A stretch of DNA of 64,000 nt, from assembly GCF_016735595.1 (NCBI RefSeq), contig NZ_JAERRB010000010.1, positions 62,001 through 126,000 on the forward strand. Reading direction: 5' to 3'. A program made the translations under genes and the position numbers. Positions 55,637 through 64,000 of the stretch are shown here, piece after piece. Within the stretch, counting starts at the first letter, position 1. Each line of letters opens with the position of its first letter. This stretch comes from Chryseolinea lacunae (lineage in GTDB: Bacteria > Bacteroidota > Bacteroidia > Cytophagales > Cyclobacteriaceae). Below the pieces are notes generated by a model that saw only the letters and a program-made list of their open reading frames with translations, did not search any database and had not been told where the DNA came from.

Positions 55637-56890
55637 ATGGCGTTTGCACAACGACTACAGGAAGTCCGTACCGGATTTTCTCCAACTTTCTGGATAGCCA
55701 ACTCCCTGGAGCTTTTTGAACGCCTCGCTTTCTACGGTGCCAAAGCCGTGCTGGTGGTCTTCCTCGTAGAACGGGTAGGCCTCGTGGAAGAAGGAGCCAC
55801 CTATGCCGGCATCTTCTCCGGCGTCATCTTTTCCCTTCCCATTGTGGCCGGTGTCATTGTGGACCGCTATGGTTTCAAGAAAACCCTGATGGCCTGCTTC
55901 TTCATTTTCTGCCTCGGCTATTTCCTGGTCGGCCTCGCCGGCATGAGCTATGGCGAAACCATCGTGAACCTCGTGGGCAAAAAAGCATATGTGTTCTCCA
56001 TGCTGATGCTCACGGCCGTTGGCGGCTCACTGATCAAACCCTGCATCGTAGGCACCGTGGCCATCACCTCAAAGCCAAGCGTGAAAGGCCTCGGCTTCTC
56101 CATCTATTATTCCATGGCCAACCTTGGCGGCGCACTCGGCCCCATTGTGGCGCTCATGGTGCACGAACACTGGGGCATCGAGCATGTGCTCATCATGTCT
56201 TCCATAACATCGTTCTTCCTGTTTCTGGGCGCGTGGTTCTTCTATAAGGAACCCGAAAGTCAGGCCACGGAAGTAAGAACCTTTGGGCGAGTGTTCACCG
56301 ACATGCTCATGGTGTTTGCCAACCTCCGGTTCATTTTCTTTCTCGTGATCTTCTCAGGCTTCTGGATCATGTTCTGGCAGATCTTCTACCTGCTGCCCTT
56401 CTATGCAAAGGATGTGTTGCACTTCGAGAAATTCGAACTCCTCGAAACCGTCGATGCCACCGGCATCATCCTGTTCACGGTGCCCATGGCGGCGCTGGTG
56501 AAGTCGTGGAAGCCCATCACGGCCATGACCCTGGGTTTTCTGCTGGCGAGCTTTTCGTGGATACTCATCGGCATGGTGCCCACGCTGTGGGCTACCGTGG
56601 CAGCCATTGCCTTCTATGCACTGGGCGAGGCCATACAGGCACCGCGCTTCTATGAATATGTGAGCAGCCTGGCACCAAAAGGACAAGTGGGCACCTACAT
56701 GGGCTTCGCATTTCTGCCCGTGGCCATCGGATCGTTCACGGCAGGTCCCGTGGCCGACTGGCTGCGCATCAACTACCTCACAGACCATCCGCAAACCACG
56801 TGGTTCATCGTGGCAGGCATTGGCTTCACGTCAACAGCCCTGATGACACTCTACAACCTGTTCCTGGCCCCCAAACACCAGGACGCATAA
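55637..56890 (+). CDS. MFS transporter, POT/PTR2-like
   Basis: A 417-residue membrane protein with about 12 TM helices. The N-terminal FWIANSLELFERLAFYGAKAVLV resembles the ExxER-type helix-1 motif of proton-dependent oligopeptide transporters. The loop DRYGFKKTL after helix 2 is the MFS signature. It probably moves peptides or small metabolites with protons. The adjacent OPT-family gene supports peptide uptake, but the exact substrate is open. The start at ATG 55637 places helix 1 normally. Confidence 0.85.
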   Translation: MAFAQRLQEVRTGFSPTFWIANSLELFERLAFYGAKAVLVVFLVERVGLVEEGATYAGIFSGVIFSLPIVAGVIVDRYGFKKTLMACFFIFCLGYFLVGLAGMSYGETIVNLVGKKAYVFSMLMLTAVGGSLIKPCIVGTVAITSKPSVKGLGFSIYYSMANLGGALGPIVALMVHEHWGIEHVLIMSSITSFFLFLGAWFFYKEPESQATEVRTFGRVFTDMLMVFANLRFIFFLVIFSGFWIMFWQIFYLLPFYAKDVLHFEKFELLETVDATGIILFTVPMAALVKSWKPITAMTLGFLLASFSWILIGMVPTLWATVAAIAFYALGEAIQAPRFYEYVSSLAPKGQVGTYMGFAFLPVAIGSFTAGPVADWLRINYLTDHPQTTWFIVAGIGFTSTALMTLYNLFLAPKHQDA

Positions 56891-56923
56891 CTTCTCTGAC
56901 TCATTAACCTTAACTAACCTTCC

Positions 56924-58960
56924 ATGGAAGAAAATAAATTGTTCAAGCCCTACGTACCCCCCGAATCAAACATGGCGGAGTTCACCGTCAAATCCGTTTT
57001 GTTCGGATCGCTGTTCGGCATTTTGTTTGGATCGTCAACGGCATACCTCGCCCTTAAGGCAGGGTTGACCGTAACGGCATCCATACCCATAGCTGTGATA
57101 GCCATCACGTTAGGGCGCAAGTTTCTAAAGACAACCATTCTCGAAAACAATATAATTCAAACCACTGGGTCTGCTGGTGAATCCATCGCGGCGGGTGTGG
57201 CGTTTACGCTGCCAGGTTTTTTGTTCCTCTCTTCTGATGAAAATGGTATTTCGGTTGGGGCGGACTACTTTAATTACCTCACAATACTGATTCTAGCCTC
57301 GTTTGGTGGAATGCTGGGGACGCTCATGATGATTCCCCTTCGTCGTTCTCTCATTGTAAAAGAACATGGTGTCTTGCCCTATCCGGAGGGCACAGCTTGT
57401 GCTTCTGTGCTACAGGCGGGCGAAAAGGGTGGTGTATTCGCTCAAACTGCATTCTATGGTATGGGCGTTGCAACGCTCTATGCAGTCATGCAAAAGATAT
57501 TTCACATCATTTCGGAAGTACCCAGTTTTGTGACAAGTCAGGCGAACAAATACTGGCCCTCTGCAGCATCACGGGGCGAAATAACACCCGAGTATCTGGG
57601 TGTTGGATATATCATTGGTCCACGAATCTCGGGTATTCTGGTTGCCGGATCTGTACTGGCCTGGTGGGCAATGATTCCATTGTTAGCAACGTTAGTGCCC
57701 TCCGATGTAATAGCACTTCAGTTAATAAAACTTGGCTACCTCACCGATATCCATACGGCCGGTGGAGCTGGATCTTGGGATCCACAAACACACACCTTTG
57801 GAAACTATGCCGACGCCATCTATCGTGCCTACATCCGCCAGATCGGTGCAGGTGCTGTGGCAGCCGGGGGATTTATCACGCTTCTTAAGACTATACCAAC
57901 AATAATTAGCTCATTCAGAGAAAGTGTGGCGTCATTGAAAGAAAAAGGAGAAAGTGGAATCAAACGAACCGATCGCGACCTCTCATTTAAGGTTGTTATT
58001 ATCGGAAGCATCGCGCTCGTCTTACTCACAACATTTTTGCCGATCATTCCTATTGATAGTCTTCTGCAGAAATTTTTGATTGGGATCTTAGTTATTGTAT
58101 TCGGCTTCTTTTTTGTGACAGTGTCAAGCCGTATCGTCGGCCTCGTGGGCACCAGCAACAATCCTATTTCAGGGATGACGATTGCAACGCTGATGGGCAC
58201 TTGCCTGATCTTTACCAGCGTGGGTTGGTCGGGTAAATTCTATGAGCCATTGGCACTCGTGGTAGGTGGTATGATTTGTATAGCGGCCGCCAATGCGGGA
58301 GGAACATCACAAGATCTAAAGACTGGTTTCCTTATCGGCGCAACTCCTAAATATCAGCAACTATCTCTATTCATTGGAGCCATTGTATCTTCAATTGCCA
58401 TTGGAGCGGTTGTATTGATTCTGGACATTCCCACCGAGGCTATGGCAGCAAAAGGCATCACGCACGCGATTGGCAGCGACACCTATCCTGCCGCGCAGGC
58501 AACATTAATGGCAACTTTGGCGAAAGGAATTCTTTCTTATAACCTCGATTGGCAGTTTGTGCTGGTTGGAGCATTCGTTTCGGTTACGATGGAATTGTGC
58601 GGAATAAAAGCATTGGCATTTGCTATCGGACTTTACCTGCCATTATCTACCACACTTCCCATCTTCGCGGGTGGCGCACTGAAAGGTTTTGTCGACTGGA
58701 GAGCTGAACGCAAGGGCGAAAAGAAAGAGGATGATGAGTTGGGCAAAGGAAGTCTCTTTGCAACGGGACTTATCGCCGGAGGAGCAATAACAGGAGTAAT
58801 AGCAGCCATATTCGCTGTGTTTGTTTCCGGGATGGATCGTGTGAGTTTGGAGGCTAATTTGGTTTCCGTTCTCGGCCACGGCGGCTACCAAATCATGGGC
58901 ACTCTGTTCTTCATCGCCATGATGGTGATGCTCTATCGCCTCGCTACCAAGAAAGACTAA
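56924..58960 (+). CDS. OPT family oligopeptide transporter
   Basis: A 678-residue protein with about 16 TM helices. Family features are the N-terminal [39 protein letters not shown] near residue 152, [27 protein letters not shown] and [20 protein letters not shown] members of the bacterial branch import oligopeptides or, in other branches, metal-siderophore complexes. Base composition in the middle of the gene (~57100-58450) is visibly more A/T-rich, with more T- and A-ending codons than its neighbours. A terminator follows. Confidence 0.93.
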   Translation: MEENKLFKPYVPPESNMAEFTVKSVLFGSLFGILFGSSTAYLALKAGLTVTASIPIAVIAITLGRKFLKTTILENNIIQTTGSAGESIAAGVAFTLPGFLFLSSDENGISVGADYFNYLTILILASFGGMLGTLMMIPLRRSLIVKEHGVLPYPEGTACASVLQAGEKGGVFAQTAFYGMGVATLYAVMQKIFHIISEVPSFVTSQANKYWPSAASRGEITPEYLGVGYIIGPRISGILVAGSVLAWWAMIPLLATLVPSDVIALQLIKLGYLTDIHTAGGAGSWDPQTHTFGNYADAIYRAYIRQIGAGAVAAGGFITLLKTIPTIISSFRESVASLKEKGESGIKRTDRDLSFKVVIIGSIALVLLTTFLPIIPIDSLLQKFLIGILVIVFGFFFVTVSSRIVGLVGTSNNPISGMTIATLMGTCLIFTSVGWSGKFYEPLALVVGGMICIAAANAGGTSQDLKTGFLIGATPKYQQLSLFIGAIVSSIAIGAVVLILDIPTEAMAAKGITHAIGSDTYPAAQATLMATLAKGILSYNLDWQFVLVGAFVSVTMELCGIKALAFAIGLYLPLSTTLPIFAGGALKGFVDWRAERKGEKKEDDELGKGSLFATGLIAGGAITGVIAAIFAVFVSGMDRVSLEANLVSVLGHGGYQIMGTLFFIAMMVMLYRLATKKD

Positions 58961-58992
58961 TCAGGCCTCACGCCTGAATTGAAAGTCAATAT

Positions 58993-59039
58993 AATCCTGA
59001 CGCTGTTCAACCTGAAAAGGAAACACGTCAGGATTTTTT
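58993..59039 (+). terminator. Terminator after the OPT transporter gene
   Basis: AATCCTGACG (58993-59002) pairs with CGTCAGGATT (59026-59035) around a 23-nt loop, followed by TTTT. Confidence 0.75.
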
Positions 59040-59041
59040 CA

Positions 59042-59221
59042 TTAGGGAGAAACCGAAATACCCCCATCCAGATGTTCGCGGCAAGCGATGAATAGAGCCT
59101 GCTTGTCATCCGTGAATATTTCTACGCGTGCTGATTCCCCACGAAAGGACAAGACATTTTTAGAGGTGTCGACCACAACATGAGCATGTGTGTCTAGGCA
59201 AAATAAGAAGAGGGGTAAAGT
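59042..59221 (-). pseudogene. Possible coding remnant after the lipoprotein stop codon
   Basis: On the minus strand, 59 sense codons follow in frame directly after the TAG of the lipoprotein gene, ending at TAA (59042-59044). The translation reads naturally in its second half (DTSKNVLSFRGESARVEIF, then TDDKQALFIACREHLDGG). No ATG is present and the only internal starts are GTG or TTG. It may be a remnant of a lost gene or a chance open stretch. No family was recognised. Confidence 0.3.
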
Positions 59222-59740
59222 CTAGATAACTCCCGTAAGCTCAATCCGGTGAAACACCCGGTTCGAGGTTTTGGATAGCAGCAACGTGTGCTTGCGCGGA
59301 GTTTTGAGGCACTCATAAATCGCCACGTCGCGCACAAGCGCTTCCCAGAACGATGTGGAATGCTGTTGCTCTACAGGAGAAAGAGTGTCATGCAAAGATG
59401 ATAATTCGGGTGCCGTAAGCGGCCGGCAATGCGTGTCGGCCACGGTGGCGTCTCTGGCAAAAGGCGATTGGGCCAGCAGGGCGAGGAGCGTGGGGTGCTC
59501 CGCTTCGTATTCAAAGTAATAGACGGCATGGCCATCGGCATATTGAACCTTGATGCCCGACACCTGTTCAAGATGAAGTGTGTTCACCATGCTCGGTGGC
59601 AAGGTGTCGCGAAGCGAAACCGCTGTGGCGAGGGGAGGAATGGTGCCGTTGCTGCCTTCGGCATGGCTCAGGTATCCGGGCTTCCGGCACGAAAGCACGC
59701 AGAACAAAAAACAGCAGAGGAACAGCAGACCGGTTTTCAT
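59222..59740 (-). CDS. Small hypothetical lipoprotein
   Basis: A 172-residue protein with a clear lipoprotein signal (MKTGLLFLCCFLFCVLSC; Cys18 is the likely lipidation site). The mature part has no recognised domain; it contains one region rich in Tyr and acidic residues (VYYFEYEAEHP). It is encoded 9 bp after the TerB-like gene and probably co-transcribed with it. Function unknown. Confidence 0.72.
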   Translation of the reverse strand: MKTGLLFLCCFLFCVLSCRKPGYLSHAEGSNGTIPPLATAVSLRDTLPPSMVNTLHLEQVSGIKVQYADGHAVYYFEYEAEHPTLLALLAQSPFARDATVADTHCRPLTAPELSSLHDTLSPVEQQHSTSFWEALVRDVAIYECLKTPRKHTLLLSKTSNRVFHRIELTGVI

Positions 59741-59749
59741 AGGCGATGT

Positions 59750-60133
59750 TCAGGAAACACTCTTGGCCATGTGATGATCGATCACCTTCTTCAGTGCTTC
59801 AAGCGTCCGGGTTTCCGACTGGTCGATCTTGCCATCGGCCTGCACAATTTCATAGAGGTCGGCATACACATCGTTGGGCACGGTGGCCGTGGCGTCGCCG
59901 CTGAAATGGCGGAGCGATGTGTCGATCACGGTGTTGAGCTTTGCCTTGTCCAGGTCGTTGTATTCGCGCAGGGCAGCGTAGAGCTTGCGTTCCAGGTCGG
60001 TGCCTTCGGGAAACAGGCTTTTCATTTTACTTTTGATGGCGGCCAGTTCATGCGGATCATAGCTGTCGTCGGCACGCGAAATGTGCACGTACAGAAACAG
60101 GATGAAGTCAGAGAAGGTCGGATGGATAAGCAT
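59750..60133 (-). CDS. TerB-like small protein
   Basis: About 127 residues, all helical in appearance. It has the acidic paired motif of the TerB/DjlA-type fold twice (HISRADDSYDPHELAAIKSKM and IVQADGKIDQSETRTLEALKKV), where D-x-x-x-D/E loops may bind metal. The frame opens at 60163, but ATG 60133 (MLIHPTFSDF) gives a more natural N-terminus. TerB-like domains occur in tellurite-resistance and membrane-stress systems; no other ter genes are nearby. Confidence 0.78.
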   Translation of the reverse strand: MLIHPTFSDFILFLYVHISRADDSYDPHELAAIKSKMKSLFPEGTDLERKLYAALREYNDLDKAKLNTVIDTSLRHFSGDATATVPNDVYADLYEIVQADGKIDQSETRTLEALKKVIDHHMAKSVS

Positions 60134-60212
60134 AGCGGGACAGTTAGAAAACGAAAATAGCAAAAAATCAAATCACCTGTATCTGCGGAGGCGGCAGGCG
60201 TGGGAACACAAA

Positions 60213-60242
60213 AAAAGGCCCCACCAATTGGCGGGGCCTTTT
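60213..60242 (-). terminator. Terminator after groEL
   Basis: Read on the minus strand, AAAAGGCCCC pairs with GGGGCCTTTT around a 10-nt loop that itself contains CCAATTGG, then continues into a T run. Positioned 22 bp after the groEL stop. Confidence 0.9.
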
Positions 60243-60263
60243 GTGATATAGGAAGGCGATGGA

Positions 60264-62208
<1,945 letters not shown>

Positions 62209-62523
62209 ATCTCTAAATGGTTTAAAAGGTTAACAAATTGACTTCTTCGGCTTATCACCTATTGTGCCAAGCCGTAAAGAGATGCGAATTACGACTAATT
62301 TTTCACAAACTGTCAGCTTTTGCGCCGGTATTTCAATCGTAGTCTGTCAGGCTTTCGCCACATTCAGGCCAGGTTGTCAGTCTTTCTCCGCAAGCACTTT
62401 GAAGCTCTATTTTATCAACCGCCATCGCACGCATGTAGTTTCCGGCTCACGGTTGCTCCCTTCCGCAGTTGCGACGTGTTGGCAGAATCGCTAAATTAGG
62501 ATGTGTTGTAACTGATACTTTCT
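62209..62523. other. Divergent intergenic region of groES, about 315 bp
   Basis: It separates groES (minus) from the hypothetical gene at 62524 (plus). No gene was found. It contains three copies of TGTCAG followed by a CTTT-type run (62311, 62345, 62375; spacing 34 and 30), which on the groES strand read as CTGACA preceded by AAAG. No CIRCE (TTAGCACTC-N9-GAGTGCTAA) was found. Confidence 0.55.
62305..62391 (-). promoter_or_regulatory. Three spaced CTGACA-type repeats upstream of groES
   Basis: On the groES strand the motif is roughly GnnAAAGnCTGACA, seen three times at 30-34 bp spacing, about 100-180 bp before the start codon. Regular spacing near three helical turns is compatible with a regulator binding on one DNA face. 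Assignment as a heat-shock control site is an inference. Confidence 0.4.
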
Positions 62524-63240
62524 ATGGACAAATTATCGAAAGACTGGCTCACCCAAGGGATGATTGATTTTGAGTACAAGAAATACGTGCTCATGGGCTA
62601 TCTCCAAACCGTGAAGAACTCCTTTGGCAAAGTAGAGCTCTATCCCTTCCTCGCCGACCTGGTGTTTCACTACCGGAACCTGATGGCCCTGAAAGAAAAC
62701 AAGACCCTTTTCCGCGAAGCCTTCCCCAAAGAACTCTCGCTCGAAGAACTGAAGAACCTGGAGCTCCGCTACCGCGAAATGGTAGAAGACGACGCCATCA
62801 TGCAGGAGCTGGAGTCTATTATAAACTTCGCCCTGCCCGAGATCAAGGGCTCCCTTCAGGAAGGCTCTGTCATCTATGAATATGTGGAGTCGCAATGTGA
62901 AATATCGCCGGTGGGAGTGACCCCGCTTTACGCGAAAGAGGGCTACCTCTTCGTGACCCAACCCCCTGAAAAAGAGACGCATATCTACCGCTACCAGATG
63001 AGCATCTTTGGCGATAGCCAGGAGCAGCTGCGAAGCCTCAACACCCAGTTCATCGACCGTGTGGAGAAGAACACCGCCAACACCTACGAACGCCTCAAGC
63101 TCGACCTTATCCGCAAGTTCAAAGACATGCCCAACCCGGCAGCCTACCTCATCCTGGCCCGCACGAAGTTTCCCTTTTCAGAAACCCTCATGCCCGTGGC
63201 CAAGCGCCTTTTCGTGAAGCACATTTCGCAAGCGGCCTAA
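62524..63240 (+). CDS. Conserved hypothetical protein, 238 residues
   Basis: A soluble protein without a signal peptide or TM helix. The N-terminal half is strongly helical and acidic (LSKDWLTQGMIDFEYKKYVL, ELSLEELKNLELRYREMVED). The C-terminal half has mixed strands (YLFVTQPPEKETHIYRYQM) and ends basic. It looks like a real gene by codon use, length and a good terminator after it. The family is not recognised; I believe similar proteins occur in other Cytophagales. Divergent from groES. Confidence 0.75.
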   Translation: MDKLSKDWLTQGMIDFEYKKYVLMGYLQTVKNSFGKVELYPFLADLVFHYRNLMALKENKTLFREAFPKELSLEELKNLELRYREMVEDDAIMQELESIINFALPEIKGSLQEGSVIYEYVESQCEISPVGVTPLYAKEGYLFVTQPPEKETHIYRYQMSIFGDSQEQLRSLNTQFIDRVEKNTANTYERLKLDLIRKFKDMPNPAAYLILARTKFPFSETLMPVAKRLFVKHISQAA

Positions 63241-63260
63241 ATAACGGATAGGCTGAAAAC

Positions 63261-63294
63261 AAAAAAGACCCCGACACGTCGGGGTCTTTTTTTT
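63261..63294. terminator. Bidirectional terminator between convergent genes
   Basis: AAAAAAGACCCCGA / TCGGGGTCTTTTTT with a CACG loop and A/T runs on both sides. It serves the hypothetical gene (plus) and secG (minus). Confidence 0.92.
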
Positions 63295-63310
63295 ATCGTT
63301 CGACCGTTTC

Positions 63311-63661
63311 TTAGTTCGGAGTAGTGTCGGCAGGAGTGCTTCCTGTCGAATCCAGGTTCAGGGCAGGAGCCTGCTGTGTAGCGGGAGCCTGTTGGCCTGC
63401 GCGGTCCAGGATGTCGTTTGTGCTGCTGCTTTGCCCAGGAGTAACAAAGTTAGTCGCCAGCGAAAGCACCATGATGCCTACAATGAAGCCCCAGGTAAGT
63501 TTCTCCAACAGGTCGCCGGTCTTTTTCACACCGATGATGTTGCTGGCCGAAGAACCACCAAACTGGCTGGTAAGTCCGCCGCCTTTCGAATTCTGGGCCA
63601 GAATAACCAGCACCAATAAAAAAGCGAAAAGGATGATAAGGGAAATAATGATTGGATACAT
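63311..63661 (-). CDS. secG: Preprotein translocase subunit SecG
   Basis: A 116-residue protein with two TM helices (residues ~1-20 and ~55-75). The conserved loop LAQNSKGGGLTSQFGGSSASNI, read as NSKGGGLTSQFGG, sits between them, and LLEKLTWGF precedes the second helix. It completes the SecYEG channel. The C-terminal ~35 residues are a Gln/Ala/Pro-rich tail, as is common in Bacteroidota. It lies 9 bp after the TPR-like gene. Confidence 0.95.
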   Translation of the reverse strand: MYPIIISLIILFAFLLVLVILAQNSKGGGLTSQFGGSSASNIIGVKKTGDLLEKLTWGFIVGIMVLSLATNFVTPGQSSSTNDILDRAGQQAPATQQAPALNLDSTGSTPADTTPN

Positions 63662-63670
63662 ACTAGCGGA

Positions 63671-64000
63671 CTAATTTTTTAGTTCTTCAATTTGAGCCGC
63701 AAAGTAAGCCTTTTTTTGTGGAAACTTCCAAATCAGCTTCTTCAAAACCTCGATGGCTTTGTCTTTTTTTCCTTGTTTCAGGAGAATATCCACCAGCGTT
63801 TCCGACACCACATTGTCGTTGAACTCACCGGTTTTGATGGTGCTCAGGTCGCCGGAGGCGGCATGAACGGGTTTGTCTTTGTTGCTGGTGATGGAGGGCT
63901 GGGTTTTGATGAACTGCTCGATCATTTGCAGCTGCTCCTTTTGTTTATCGTTTTCAGGCTTGATCTCTTCCTTGGTGCTGGCGATCTCCTCAATAATGTC
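63671..64000 (-). CDS. TPR-like protein, C-terminal part (5' end outside window)
   Basis: The minus-strand frame is open to the window edge; the ATG at 63925 is internal, and the residues before it (EEIASTKEEIKPENDKQ) read as coding. The visible ~109 residues are charged and end with a TPR-like unit (LVDILLKQGKKDKAIEVLKK) and a final helix. In related genomes a tetratricopeptide gene often precedes secG. Function unknown. Confidence 0.75.
   Translation of the reverse strand, partial: DIIEEIASTKEEIKPENDKQKEQLQMIEQFIKTQPSITSNKDKPVHAASGDLSTIKTGEFNDNVVSETLVDILLKQGKKDKAIEVLKKLIWKFPQKKAYFAAQIEELKN

Noticed and set aside
53796-55637. A 613-codon open frame opposite pckA
   Set aside because: It is antisense to a clear ATP-type PEP carboxykinase and has no recognisable domain.
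62209-62523. CIRCE operator for HrcA upstream of groES
   Set aside because: No TTAGCACTC-N9-GAGTGCTAA-like palindrome is present.

Overview
The window looks like a chromosomal segment of a Bacteroidota bacterium, most likely a Cytophagales member. The reasons are type IX secretion (T9SS) cargo C-terminal domains, a PorP/SprF protein, a SusC/SusD pair, a fused NuoCD, a TAnnTTTG-type promoter and few Shine-Dalgarno sites. A genus close to Chryseolinea or Ohtaekwangia is a guess from overall resemblance only. No tRNA, rRNA, CRISPR array, complete insertion sequence or prophage was seen.

Layout. 1-1148: 3' end of a T9SS-secreted fibronectin-type protein, closed by a strong terminator. 1230-4085: three overlapping genes (acyltransferase, methyltransferase, polytopic membrane protein). 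4100-11542 (minus): a giant surface protein with a beta-helix, 16 PKD repeats and a type B sorting domain, followed by its probable PorP/SprF partner, which carries an extra SPOR-like tail. 12099-16312 (minus): an exopolysaccharide cluster with a stand-alone receiver protein, a sugar transferase with a degenerate receiver-like N-terminus, two GT2 glycosyltransferases and a hexapeptide acetyltransferase. 17015-32146: a CBS-domain protein, then a complete 13-gene nuo operon (nuoA, B, CD, E to N) for respiratory complex I.

32256-46549 is the accessory core. A Bax-like glucosaminidase is followed by a GH144-like glycanase, a 7TM-DISM membrane receptor whose cytoplasmic end is a transposase-type zinc ribbon plus helical domain, SusC, SusD, a LamG lipoprotein, a second GH144-like lipoprotein and a GH3 beta-glucosidase. 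Endo-acting GH144 plus GH3 plus SusCD suggests a polysaccharide utilisation locus for beta-1,2-glucan. The receptor sits where the regulator of such a locus usually sits, and it is the best candidate here for an undescribed signalling architecture.

46656-63240: housekeeping and mixed genes. These are a DUF2461 protein, a cupin, a response regulator with a seven-PAS histidine kinase, a metallophosphoesterase, ATP-type PEP carboxykinase, a POT-like MFS transporter and an OPT transporter, a small lipoprotein, a TerB-like protein, groEL/groES and a conserved hypothetical protein. The right edge holds secG and the C-terminal part of a TPR-like protein.

Functions were assigned by reading translations, motifs and gene order; no database search was run. 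Start codons were moved inward from the longest open frame where signal peptides, gene spacing or family length argued for it.
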